The notes under the pieces are model-generated. The model was not told where the DNA came from, did no database searches, and saw nothing but the letters and a program-made list of their open reading frames with translations. From Litoditis marina (lineage: Eukaryota > Nematoda > Chromadorea > Rhabditida > Rhabditidae): DNA of 64,000 nucleotides. Numbering within the stretch: position 1 is the stretch's first letter; the number at the start of each line of letters is the position of its first letter. The translations under genes and the position numbers were made by a program. The DNA is taken from positions 1,945,142 through 2,009,141 of the forward strand of contig OZ038439.1 of NCBI GenBank assembly GCA_964036275.1. Direction: 5' to 3'. Shown here piece after piece: positions 35,501-48,600 of this stretch.

Positions 35501-38500
35501 AAAAACATAGAAATGAATGAGAAATCGCCTCTCTTTGTTCTTCCTACAGTAGAAATTGGTCGTTTCTATCCCCACCTAGTTTGAATTCGGGGGAAGCGTG
35601 AATGTGTGGTAACTGGTAAATTATTATTCAGTCAGATCTCCATTTTAGGCACAGAAACAAACCGAAACGGCACTCGGCCAGGTCCCGAAGTATATCGGCC
35701 AAGCTATGGAGGTAAGTGGGCGAACCACAGTCAGTAGTTTGAGTTTTTTATTCGTGAAAGCGTTCCACTCGAATTCAATTTTTTATATTTCAATTTCCTG
35801 AAGAGCCGGATTGATCAAACACAACCATAGCCATAGATTGACAAAATCATCACATGCTGCTTATTTGCTGAAGCTTTCAATCCAATCATATTTATTTTTG
35901 CGAAGTTTCTGTTTTGACGATTGAAACGAATAGTCCAAATGTTATCCAGTACCTATGAATGAGAAATAAAGAGTTTGCCTGTGCAAACCATATAGTTTGC
36001 CTATTGCAAACCTTAGTCACCTAGGCATTTCGAACATTTAACAATCCATATGCCGATTGGGCTGTTCTCATCAGTAGATGACCCAACCTTAGTTAACTCT
36101 AATAAAATTATTTCAAGTTAGCTATGAGCCTGTGCTCAGTATGACTACTGGAAACTGTGTATGAAAGAATGAGAAAAAAAATGTTTGACAACTATTATCG
36201 TCAGATGAAAAATAAAAAGTTTTGCACTTGAAAGCATCATAGAGTAACTGCAACTTTTCAAGTCAATGCAGAACGAACAGGCCAGCATGATGCAGCAACT
36301 GAGGCGGATGCCGCAGCGCTTGAACTTGAATATGAACGAGGTTCCGATCCCGGTACCGGTAGACGTTCACTTCCCGGACGTTCGCAGAAAACCGGACAAC
36401 CTGTACGCGTGGCACGACAAAACGTGCAAAAATCTAGGAAAATGTGCGAAACCGGGGTCAGTTTCAATGAAAACAAATATTTGTCTACGGTTCATTCGAT
36501 CAAATCGGTAAAGCTGTTGCGATTATTGCACCCAATTGACAAACAATTGGGGTCGTGGGGATCAGAAATCATTTTTCGGGTTGATCAAACACAAACTAAG
36601 TATTTGAACTGATTGCAGCTAATATTCAAGACAGAAAGAATGTACTATAACTTCAAGATCCCTTGAACGATGACCACAATAAAGTTTGTTAGTGAAAACT
36701 GAACGTAGCATTGGCGCAAGGCCCATACGGCTGTATTTGTAGTTTGATCACTTCGCGTAGAATGCGTAAACAATGACGCATGGCGAGAGTAAAGTTGAAG
36801 AGAAATTCGCTCACTCCATACAGAATCTTATAAGAATTTATATACTATTAGTCAGTTGGACGGTCACGTGGCACATGTCTAACGCATCAGAACTCAGAAA
36901 CATGCAATAAAAAGTGCACATTGTCTCATTAGAATGCTAACTTTCAGTAACTATCCAAATGACTATTTATTTGAGTTTTTTTTTTCAGTCAAAAATATTT
37001 TCCAGTTTCGATCCCCCTCCTCTAGTGGTCCTTTCCATTGACGGATTCGCCAGAAAATATCTGGACAAGAACATAGTTCAGTCGCTGTCGAAATTGGCGG
37101 AATGCGGTGTGACGGCTGAGGTGAGTGAGATAGGAAAAAAGATCGTGGAATCTCGAAAAAACAAAACAAATGCAAAGTAAAAATGATCTTGCACATTTCG
37201 CGATAGAAAGGTCCTGTTCTAGTTTTTCAACAAAGTTTAACTCAATTTGAGTTGAAAACAAACCTGCTGATATTGGAGAGGATTAAATATGCCTCAACCC
37301 TCGTGGATTGTTCGTGAGCACTCGAGCAGCATGCAGAAACCGCTACCTTACCGGCGTACAAATCGAACTATGTCTTTTTGTAGTAAGTAGACTAGAACTG
37401 AGGTTGTTTTCAACTGTGGTTTAGAAAAAACTCGAATACGTACTTCATTCGTCTGCAAAATGCTGGATTTTCAGCGTGTTCTACCATCCTATCCGTCGCG
37501 AACGTTTCCCAACCACTACACCATGGTAACCGGACTCTATCCGGAATCACACGGAATCGGTTGGTTATCAACTATTCATCATATTATGGATTAACAATTG
37601 TTGTAATACCTCATTCAGTAAATAAAGATGTATGCACTAAGTGAAAGAAATTCTTCATTTCTATGTATGCAGTTTCGAATACGGCGCCATTTGAGAAAAT
37701 CTATCATGGGACGAGTTGTAAACAGCAAATTGATTAGTGAAAACTACATAGAAACAGCAAACATACAACAAATCATCGGTTTGTTTTCCAGTGGACAACA
37801 ACATATTCGATCCTACTATTTCACCCAATATCGAGAGTATGAAGAAAACAAAATACAGCGAATTCTATCAAGGAACACCGGTTAGTTTAGTGAATCAGTC
37901 CGGTTTGAAAAAAAAGTTATCATGCACCTTTTTATTCTTTTCCTGTACACGTATAGACGAACATATAGATGTTGAAAACTCGAAGAAGACTGTTGTTAAG
38001 TATGTTCACTTGTCAAAAGTTGATATTTGAAAGCCTTTTTTGAGTGAGTTTTTGGAGTTTTTTTTTCAGTTTTTCAATGAGTGTTCCCAAAATCACCCTC
38101 AAAAACAATTTCAGATTTGGTCTGCATACAAAAAGCAGACCGGAAAGAAGACGGCCTGTTTGTTTTGGCCCGGTTGTGGATACAATATATCAGGTAATAG
38201 TCTCAGTCATCCTCACGTGTTTTACAAGCCAAAAAATAATCAAAATGTTGGTTTCGGCTTTTTGTTGTCAAAATCCAATCGAAGCGAAACTTCAAAATGG
38301 TTTAAAAGTCAAAACTAGGATTAATAGTTTTTTTAAGAACACATGTAAAGTCGAAACCGAATGGAATCGAAATTCCAGAACGGCTCAAACATCGAAACTA
38401 GAAACAATCGGTTTTTTCATGATTAATCAACAATTGAACTAGACTCCGAATGACTCGCACTGCATAAACATCGAACCACATTGCAAATGTAGCGACCCTG

Positions 38501-41500
38501 TGTAAAGTTATAACCACCCGAAAAACGATCAATTTCCCATCTGTCCTGCTTTCAGGTCTGGCTCCCGATATTTCCCCACCGTACGATCAGAATCTCCCAT
38601 TCAAGAACAGAATCGAAATAGTGAGTTGAATTAACCTTTTGGTGTAAGGGAATTATCATTTTTGAAAACGTTTTCAGAAATGTATTGGCATGAAAAGGGG
38701 AATGTCAGCTATAACTTGATTCTAGCCTCATTCTGCGTGGGTTATTTCATTCCAAAGCAAGTCGATGCGGTGTCCTACGATGCTGTGTTTGTAGATCGAT
38801 TATGTTGTTTTTGGGTAGAAATCGCGGGTCATAGCGGTTATCGAGTTTAAACTACAACTTAACCTCGGTTGGAGTTCTACAACAGTTGCTATTGCTGTGT
38901 TCACCATTGTTGTCGAGTATTGCTGGAGTTTTTGAGACAAAATTACATGCCATCTTCACAGAAAGATAGGCCTAAACGGTGTATAATCTTTTAAATGAAG
39001 AAATCTTTTTGATTTGTTCACATTTAGGTGGTTACTTTAGATGATAGATATTAACACCATAATTTCGCCCATGTACTAAACATTATAGTTTCCAATACAT
39101 TGAGTTTGTCCCATACTTCGTATTTGGTTACTTTCTGGGTTTTAACATACGATTTGTTTGAAGTAAGTTGGTTACCTAAATGATTCGTTCAGATACTCGA
39201 GTGGCTTCGCCTCCCGACCGGGGAGCGACCCGGTCTAATCACGGCCTATTTGGATCAACCGGACACGGCCGGACACTATCAGACGGAAGACACTGATGTA
39301 AGGGGAAGGGGGTAGTTGAGCTATGGGATAACTAGATTATTCAAATTGATATGCTTCTCAAGACAAACAATCAGAAAAACCTTATTTTCTTGTATAATCA
39401 TACGATGTAACCAAAGCACCTTGACGTTTTACGTCGTACTATCACACTGTTTTTGTAGTTTTATCCCAGTTTTTCCGGTCCGAGTTCGGAAGTTTCGGTT
39501 CGTATCGAGATCAAACTACAACAAACATTAGGTGATCAAACTACAACTCTTCCTATAATTAGGTTGATGCCGCCCTGAGTGAGCTGGATGGAGCACTGGA
39601 CCATTTTCTCAACTCCCTTCACGAGGAAGGACTGCTGGAGTGTATCAATTTGGCTGTCATCTCTGATCACGGTTAGTAGACAAGAGAAATAGACCAGAGA
39701 ACAATTAATTTCCGAGTAAATTGTCAGGAACTCGCATACAACTGGAATTCATCGTAGGCTGTTGCTTTTGAAAGTTTTACAGTTTTACTTCTTTGTGAGA
39801 TCATAATGAGAGCATGTGAATCAACATGTACTCCAAATAATCTTGTCCCTGTTTCAAAACGATCACATAGGGTTAGATCATCAGATGGTAATTGTTATTT
39901 AATCAAATGTAACAGTAATGGGTTGTAACCGTCCACCAAAAACTATGCGACCATGCATCCTTCTCTAACACACTATATTTTTTACAGAGAGGTTCAACTT
40001 AAAAACAAAAATTTTCAAAAAATTATCGTCCGCATCTGAGCGAGTTCTGAATTCTCAGAAGCGAATCGTTTGAAAAAATCATTTATGTATGTTCAGGAAT
40101 GCAAGTTCTGAATAAAACAGTGTACATGGAGGACCATTATAACATGACTGATCTGGTTGGTCTTGGCGGGGTCGTCGGAAGGATTTACAGAAATGGATCA
40201 GGTATACAAGTCAGATTATTTCGCTGGATTTTTTCATCTTGGTTCAAGAAGTTTTGAAAAACTTCCAAAAAGTTTTTCATAATCCAATAGAGTTCGGAGT
40301 CTAATCTAACATTATTTGTTTACATTTCAATGAGCATTGCTTACGCCTGCATCATATCACTAGTGTGATCCAGGCAATGCGTGTTTTCAAGTTTCACGCC
40401 AGAGCTATGTTAATATAGTGTATTTTGCAGCCCTAACCGATGCAGAACTATTGGAGCCTCTAAAATGTGAGAAAGGAGAAGAGTTCAATGTGTTCACTCC
40501 CCTTTCCATGTCGACCCGAAAACACTACAGCAGAACGGCGAAAATAGGAGACTTGATCATCGAAGGAAAAGCCGGGACTAATGTGGCTGTGTAGGTTGTT
40601 TTATAAATTATGTTGAATACAACAATCACACTTTATTCAAAACAAAAAATTGGCCGAAAATATGAAAATACTGGTATTGAAATGCTGCATTATAATTGTC
40701 GAGTCGATAGCAAAGCACAACACTTGAAACCCAGGAAGATTGTGGCCACGTGCAACGTGTAAAACCTATCACACTTTTGAAGGACTATTGTGGTGAGGCG
40801 CTTGTCGTACGTGTGACCACGTGACAGAACGTGATATACAGTCTTTCTGACTGTTTTTCACGTTTCACGTGACTGATTTCAATGATTTTCGTTTCTAGAG
40901 ATCGTAGGTACGACTGGAGACTAACCGCTAATCATGGTTATGACTATATTCTCGATACAATGCATACGGTATTCTTCGCGCGAGGACCTTCGATCAAGAA
41001 GAATACTGTAGTTCCGAGATTTCAGAACATTGAATACATGAATCTGTGGACAGGTGGGTTGAAAACTCAGAAAATCTTTTACTTGAAGTGTTGTAACCCT
41101 CGTACTCACGAAGTCACAACGAATAGGTATTTCAGGCGATACGTTAGCCTTTTGAATATAACACAACAAAACACTAACTATACTAGGTTTATTATGAGTA
41201 TAAAATAGACAATACAATAAAGCCTTGATACCTGACTGGGAGAGAGAAGATAGAGAACTAGCCTAGTAGCCAGACTGCTTACTAGCTAGGTAGAGCTTAC
41301 AATACTCACAATGCTCGCTGCTTTGTACACGTAAGCAGACGAGGAAACGTAACACGTTAACAGGGTAGCAGACTTATGCTAATGAGCGTAGACATGAGAT
41401 GCAACTGAGATGATACGTGATAATGGTTCACATATCCAACATGAAGCATTTCGATCGACTTTGAATGAACAATTACAACGAGCAACCTACGAAAGAGAAG

Positions 41501-44500
41501 CTTTCTTAGTTTTCTTTGTCGGAAAATGACTTATTCGATTTCTCTGCTTAGTTTCTTTCTATCATTAGTTATTATTTATATTATTATTATTGTTGCTGTT
41601 ATTATTGTTATTAGTTATCTATGTTTATGTTTCAGATTTGCTCCATATGAACTACGTACCGAATAACGGAACTATCGGTCTAATGGACCCTCTTTTCAAT
41701 CTGCCTCCGATTAGAAGTACACCGAATGAAAAGAGAATCAGGTGAGACGCAGATATAATCATTGACACATCGCTGGAGTTCGACCTATACACTGAAATTT
41801 CAATATTTCATTGATATGAATATAAAACACAATTTCATTATTATCTGGAAGCATGACTTTCAGGGTGCGCTCTCGAACATAGTCAAAACTACGTATCTTG
41901 CTCTATATCGTTGTGTTAGTAGTTTGCTCCGTTGGTTTTCGCCAAAATTGGTGAATTATGGTTTCAATAGAGTTCAGGCTACAATTCATCCACGATTGCT
42001 CTCTATTGGCTCCACTTTTCTTTTCAGAGAATGCCAAACTGCCGGAACTCTGAAAAACAAGTTCGTGGCATGTGGAAACTGCTCGAGAAAAATAAAGGTA
42101 GGAAAAAGTATCGTGAAAAGTAATGCACATAAAGAAGTCGATTTATATGTTTGTCTACGTTTGAAGTGGAAAATTTGTTTTAATTATGAAAAATGCTTTG
42201 CTTATTCTTTTCCATTTCAAACGAACGAACATGTTTTCACAATGCGAGATGAACAATAACTCGAAGTGAAAAACGAAGAATCAGTAATGCACTTGAAATG
42301 CACCTGAACATGTTTTCAAAATAAATTTTATTTCCTAAAACTTCGGTAATTTCAGCCAAACAAAATGCCTCGATGTACGAACTCGTTGGATGTCTCATTT
42401 TCCACGGAGAAAAACGTGTGCGCACAATCGTACTGCAACCGCACACTTTTATGGAATGAAGACCGGAGTTAGTGGGGTGTTGTTATAATCATTAGAAACC
42501 GTGCATGATCTAGGTTATTGTCTGAAGTTTACCGTATTTTTGGGTAAGCCTTCTGAAAGGAAGCTTGTTCTATGTATGTTGCTTTGTTGCACTATTCCGC
42601 TGTGTTTTATATTTCACCCCGTTCCTTTTCGATCGAAATTGATGAAATACAGCGTGTTTAGAGGTCAAACAACAACGATGACCTGGTCACTTCAACTTTA
42701 TATGAATCCATTAATGAAGGGGTTGCTACTACTTAATCAACTTTCTTTTCAGAAACTGCGTCTGCACTGGTGGAAATCTTACAACAAAACGAGAAATATT
42801 ATTTCGGTTGTGAGATGAGCAACGCGAAATACGCGAATAGCGTAGATCAGTGTGACATCAAAAGGGATGAGAATGTGCTCTACACAGAGAGATATTTGTC
42901 TGCCAACAACAGAACTGGTGAGTACGAAGAGATGAAACGTAAGAATGTGAGATACCGTAAAAAGTCACGTATACGTGAAAAATCACGCAAAACCTCAAAG
43001 AAAATAGGCAGGTGTATAACTGATGATCTGCATTTTTCGCCCTACCATGTTTATACACGTTTCGGTGAGCCGAGTGACTAGTAGTGGAATAAGTTCATTT
43101 CGCTACTTCGTATATACGAGGCCAATTACACAAGCGACCGGGTTCCATGCAACCAAAATGCAACCAGGTTGCATGTGTACGAAACCATTGGTTGCTTTTA
43201 AGTGCAGCCTGGTTGCATCTCAAATGCAACCAAAATCACTTAACATAACCAAAAAGGTAAACTCGGTTGCATTTGGAAAGCAACCAGATCAGTCAGTTGC
43301 ACAGTCACGTGAAACATGTGAAACACATAAGAACTCAGAAAGTGCAATGACAAATGCACGATTCCTCATTATAATGCTAACTTCACGTGATTATCCATTT
43401 TATACCTAGTATATTTAAATTGGCAACAATGCGTTGTATTGCAGTGCTCGGAAGAATAGCCGGTGCACGAATTTCACTTCCAAAGAAGTTCGTCGAAGGT
43501 GAGTGGAAATCGTCAGGGAAATGACTGTTCGTAAACGAAATTGTCTACCTTACTTCCGTCGAAACTGGATTTTCATAACTCTAAAACTTTTTTTATAGTT
43601 GAAACCCCTGTTTTGACAGTACGTGGCAATTTGCTTCGAGAATGTTAATCACGGCATGGAAGAACTATGAATGTAAAATGCTAATTTGGTAGTGTTGACT
43701 AGGAAAATGTTTTTCGCGGTGTTTCAGTGGTTCTGGAGCCTCTGAATGAGTTGACAATGAACTATCAGTCAAAGTTCGGGAACCTCCAAGTCATAACGGG
43801 ACTTGCGAATGATGCTAATGTTGATGGAGTGGCGGACACAGAGAGGTTGGGGAAAAGTCTCAGAGTTATCACGTAATTTCACGTGAAGTCAATTATGACA
43901 TTTCAGTCCAATAGGAATGGGAATGGTTCTTCGAAAAGAAGGGGTTGACAGAAAGTAGTTGGTCCTTTTCCAGTTTCACACAATAAAATGAACAATTTTA
44001 CATCCAGAAAAGTTCACCAATGGATTTATCTTCTTAGCTTCGCCTTCAACCTCATCAAATCATTCAATGTTGCAAATATTTGATTTCAGTACCTCTCCCA
44101 CTCACCTCTATCGTATCGTCCTAAAATGTGGTGAAGCTTGGTCCCCAGAAGGGGTCTGCGCTGACCCTAGTTCGCTAGAAGTACTCTCCTTCATTTTCTC
44201 ACTCTCCGAAACGAACGTAAATTGTTTGGTACGTTTTTATATGCATTTTTATATGCATTTATATGCATTATATTTACCAAAAACCTATAATCGAATAATG
44301 AGTTTTACCAGTGGATTGACTTCTCATATTTGTCAAATGTAATCTGTAATCTCAGGGCAATGACTGCTAAACTATGTTGCAAATTCAGAAGAAATTGTTG
44401 TAAAAGATCAAACAAGTGCCGGTTTGCACTGAACTACGTTCACTAGACTGAATAGGACCACTTGTTATTTCAGAGTATTGAACACTTATTCCTGGAATAT

Positions 44501-44614
44501 TCTGCTCGATTGAAAGACGTTGAAATGATTTCTGGATTCAACTGGATCCCAGAAAACATACCAAAGCACATATCTAACCAACTAAGAACTTACATAAATT
44601 TAAGTTTATGGTAG
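32151..44614 (+). CDS. Type II membrane ectonucleotide pyrophosphatase/phosphodiesterase (ENPP family)
   Basis: Twenty-three exons join in phase (824 residues): 32151-32192, 32961-33033, 35199-35329, 35649-35711, 36263-36456, 37006-37120, 37475-37559, 37792-37880, 38115-38193, 38556-38620, 39193-39297, 39563-39671, 40097-40201, 40431-40590, 40899-41053, 41636-41741, 42028-42097, 42356-42467, 42753-42917, 43445-43498, 43728-43845, 44090-44228 and 44474-44614. A cytosolic N-terminus precedes one transmembrane helix (about 55-78). The catalytic domain keeps every zinc/nucleophile position: SIDGF (D180), SRTFPNHYT (nucleophile T216), LDQPDTAGH (D336, H340), SDHG (D382, H383) and NHGYD (H484). A C-terminal nuclease-like domain follows, with an EF-hand-like loop DANVDGVAD (721-729). 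No cysteine-rich somatomedin-B repeats lie between helix and catalytic domain, unlike vertebrate ENPP1-3. The family cleaves extracellular nucleotide phosphodiester or pyrophosphate bonds; substrate choice cannot be read here. Confidence 0.92.
32217..32580 (+). repeat. CT- and C-rich microsatellite in phosphodiesterase intron 1
   Basis: Pyrimidine tract with a long (CT)n run at about 32513-32547 and several poly-C runs. Open frames through it are compositional. Confidence 0.9.
33034..35198 (+). other. Long phosphodiesterase intron 2
   Basis: 2.2 kb intron with no coding exon recognised. It contains one end of a CTCAGTGGGAATGA MITE near 34302-34350 (full copy at 50449-50669) and a strongly pyrimidine-rich stretch at about 34790-35190 that runs into the acceptor. 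Confidence 0.6.
36846..36955. mobile_element. CACGTGACT MITE in phosphodiesterase intron 5
   Basis: Degenerate copy: GTCAGTTGGACGGTCACGTG at one end, then AGAACTCAGAAACATGCA and TCATTAGAATGCTAACTTTC. Confidence 0.6.
43310..43408. mobile_element. CACGTGACT MITE in phosphodiesterase intron 19
   Basis: Contains CACAGTCACGTGAAACATGT, AGAACTCAGAAAGTGCAATG and ATTATAATGCTAACTTCACG, matching the family. It directly follows a 43141-43300 stretch rich in GCAACC/GGTTGC inverted repeats. Confidence 0.65.
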
Positions 44615-45610
44615 AGCTAATGACTTTATATGACATGTTCTCACATATTACTGGTATTGGATGTTAGGAAAAATTGTACTAGTATAACTATTGCTAGTTT
44701 CATGAAATGAATGTTTTATATCCCTTTTTCAAATCCGTTTACGTATCATTTCATTTTATTTGGAAATTTTCATAACCATATGGAACAGAAGTAATAGAAT
44801 AGCATGGTTTATTCGCGAATGAACACGTTCCTTTCCATATTGAAGGTACTTCCACTAGATGAATAAAAAGGAAAAATAGAGTGTTTGATTACCCTTTAAA
44901 GGGACATGTCACATATATTTCATAATGTATAGAAATAAAAACTACACGCGGAAGAATGTACCTGAACACGTTTTACACGTGACGCGTTACTACACGTTTG
45001 ACAAGAAACACGATATGAGAATTTCACATCAGTTGTAACGAGCTAAATAACGAGTACTTTTATAGTCGGAACTAGAGAACGATCAACTATAGTAGCTGAA
45101 CTGGGAAAATATACTTAGAGACCATTGCGAAGGAGTTATGTGATAACTTTATGGTTATCCGATGTGAAACTAAATGGTTGGATGAAACACGGAGAAAAAA
45201 TAAGCATTTTTTTTCAAAAATTTCGGTCAGGCTTAGTTTTTCTTGTTCCTTTATGAAAACATCATTTGTTTCCGGGAGCTTTGTGACGATTTAGACTGCT
45301 AACGCGACTGAAACATTAAAAATTCATTGTTTTCTTTCAGAAATTCAAGGTGGTCGTATGCGATGGAGTTATCCATTTCTAAGTTTTCGTAGCTTTTCAA
45401 AGCAGCACGATTATGCGATCCAAGGCTTCAGTCCTTTAAAATGCAATGCATTTTTCAATTGCAGTTTGGAGGACCGATGCGCCGACATTGGTAAACATAG
45501 TCGTCCTGCTTAAAGTCTTCAAAAGTGTAAGAGTGCTCTGGATTCTGTGCTTAGAACACAATTGAACCAAAACACATAGGTTTGGTTTCACTTACCGAAC
45601 ATAAGCCCGG
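44615..45610. other. Region between convergent phosphodiesterase and RING genes
   Basis: AT-rich, with a plus-strand AATAAA near 44862 that could end the phosphodiesterase transcript. An exon-like stretch at 45352-45393 (acceptor, then 13 codons and a stop) is noted but not called. Confidence 0.4.
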
Positions 45611-48600
45611 TTAAATGTGGTCCGCTGAAAATAGTTTGATGGCAGAGTCGAGGGACGAAGTCGGGAAGGTTTTGGCGGCAGCGGTGGTGCCGGTGTTAGC
45701 GGTGCTGTTCGCGGTGTTGGTGATGGAGCCATTGGCAGTGACTCGTAGGTCAATCGACAGTCTACTAAAACACATCCGGAATACCTTGTTACACCGAGAT
45801 AATTTTTGGGTGCTGTTTGAATGAACGTATGACAATTAGGGTTGAACTGGGCAATGTGGAATCCGAAAACGGTTCAAAAGTGCCTAATCTAACTCTCAAT
45901 TCAATCTCTAGAATGACGAAACTGTCTTAATAAGCGGTTTAACAAAATACTTGCCGAAATCGGTTTGTAGCTTATTATTTCTTTGTATTATAATTTCATT
46001 CTGCTCCATCGTAGAGGACGGGATCAAGGATCGGTATTTTGGTATTCTATTCGATTCTACACTCGGTAGAGCTTTCCCGAAGTACCTAAACATAGTGTGA
46101 GCCAATTACGACTAAATTAAGTTTATTATATGCTAATTAAGTATAATTTGTAGTTTATAGTTAAAAACATTCTAACCAACCCATTCCGACAGTGTCGTCT
46201 GATATGGAGATCTCCAGTGGTAAAACCTCAACGACGGTCTCCTGTAGAGAAAGTGTTATAGAAAAAGGCATAAAGATTTATGTTCATCAACTTTCACACC
46301 ATTTCCACTTTTGGCAATTATTCACGTTTCAAACTTTTGTTCCGCCGTTACACACTGTGTAATACATATTTGATTTGATTTGATGAAGCCTCACCGCTCG
46401 AGTTCGGTCAACTTTCGATCGTTCTTTCCGAATGATTTGGTAGTTATCTTGCAAGTGTTTGCAGTTTTGTAGAATACTTTTGATTTCTGGTAGGGATTCG
46501 GCGGAAGTTTGGCTGATTTCATCAGCGACCTGGAAATACGAAATCATTGAAATGACGAAAATCACTGAAATCTACCGCGATTTAAAATATGAGAATATTA
46601 TAAGTTATTTGAATTCAACAGAATTGGTATGGAGCTTTCCTTCACCTTCGCATGCTTTGTTACCTTGTTCACCTCAATTTTCACCTCGGCCGGTTGTGAG
46701 AGCAGAAAGATGTTTTTTGAAAAGGTGCAAAAACTAGAAAACTGCTAGTTTCCATTCTACTCATTAACGAGCCGGTGTATTCTTCCGTACCATGGTGTCT
46801 GTTGTTTGATCTCGTTGTCTTTCGGTCGAACTCGTGAAATTAGTCGTGTACTATATCAAAATACAAGAAAGATTCCGTCAAATATCGTTTTGTTCTTACC
46901 CCAGTTGTACGGTGACAGTTAAGATCTGAGCCGTGTCTAATATCCATCATTTTCAAGCGGGAAACAGCGCTTTCGAACTCGTCCAAGTCGTGCTGAAGTT
47001 GAGTTTTCAATGAAGATTGCTCTGAATATTCTGTTGTTGTTTTTTTTTGCTTTGAGTTGTGTACAAGTTATTGAAACTTCGATAGCACCGTGAAAAATTG
47101 GACTGAATTGGAGTTGGAAGGAATTGAAAACTAGTTTTAAAGAATTTACTTGGATGGGTTCGGTAGAAATAGTTTTTTTGGAAAAGGGAAAGAACTACTA
47201 CTAAACTCGAAACTTTGTTACACGTTCGAGTCCCCTCTACGAAATTTCACTCGAGAAATATTCCGAAGATGTAATATACCATTTGAGTCCTACACTGATC
47301 GATTGAACTTTCTCGAAACGTGCCCGTTATACTATCGTAGAATTAAAACTGATATTCTAAAAGCACAAAAGTTATTATTTGGACAATCACTAATGCCTAC
47401 AAAATATCTCGTTCAGTCTTCTTTGCCTCGCGACCCGCATAGATTAATATTCCCTAAAAGTAAATTTTTAGATCATAACTGGTATTTCAATAGGGTAGTT
47501 ACGTATTGGAATTGTATTTCTAAAGATATACCTCATTTCAAAACAATTGACCAACTAAGAGTCTTTCTCAGATGTGTTGTTAACGGAGACTTTCATTGAA
47601 CCACCTGCACAGCTTACTTAGTCTATCTATAATCACGTAGTATAATTATAGTTATATGTTTCATAGTCATTAGATTCTGTTTTCTGTTTTACTGTGACTT
47701 TGTTCATGTTTTATGTTTTACCACTCCTTTTACTCCCGTGTAGTATTACGAGTAAGCTCCCCTTAACTTGTAGGTAAGGTTTTGTCGCCTTACCCCTCAG
47801 GGGTTCTACATATTTGTTCACTATTTTTATGTGTTGTCTAGTTAACACTTGTGAATGAATATATATAAAAAAAACTAAAATTAGATAAATTGGTTGAAAT
47901 CGGACATGAACTAAATTGATTTTCAGAATTGGTTAACCAATCGAAATCTCCAATCGAACGGACTACACTGAAACTTAACTGGAGATCAAACTACAAATCC
48001 AACTTGATGATCTCCTTTACCTTTATCTTTGGGTATTGTACGGTTTCGTGACCCGTGTGTCGACCCTCACAGAAGCAAGTGGCACAAATGGTGTAGTTGT
48101 ATAACTGCAAACATACTCGGTCATTGCCTGGTGGTATTGTTTTTACAATGCGAATGTGACTACGTGCTGGAGTAATCATTGACTTGGTTTGTGAAAATCA
48201 CGTTGATTCGACTCGTGAGCACGATTTTTCAGCTGCTTTTTCTCACGTCGAGGCCCTACAGCGGGTAGCTCACCGGCGTTTTTTTATCTACACACTCTAT
48301 CATCTGCTGTCAGATAATCAACGACCATTTGCCCGCACTGCTCCGTTGCTAGAACGGTTATTGTGAAAAAGGTTGAACCGATATCATCTTGCCTAAACCT
48401 TTCTGTACCTTTCTGTTTGCGTCCAGAAGAGTTCCAGCCTTGCTGCAGCAGTCGAGACAAACCCGAATCGTTTGCACGAATACGCTATGCCCGCACACGA
48501 AACACGTGAAGAACTGGAATGAGTATCGACAAATAATATTTTTATACATCAAAAAGGATATTTCCAATACTAATATTAGATATTTTACGAAAAACTTTAC

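Noticed and set aside
35084..35575. 163-codon minus-strand ORF
   Set aside because: It is antisense to the phosphodiesterase transmembrane exon and a pyrimidine-rich intron, with no independent signals.
45352..45393. Acceptor followed by KFKVVVCDGVIHF and a stop on the plus strand
   Set aside because: It could be a terminal exon, but no upstream exon chain or family link supports it, and the phosphodiesterase already has a good last exon.
47930..47970. Possible 30-bp exon of the RING gene (minus strand, TTTCAG then 10 codons then GTTAAC)
   Set aside because: It keeps phase 0 and does not repair the phase mismatch between neighbouring exons, so it was not included.
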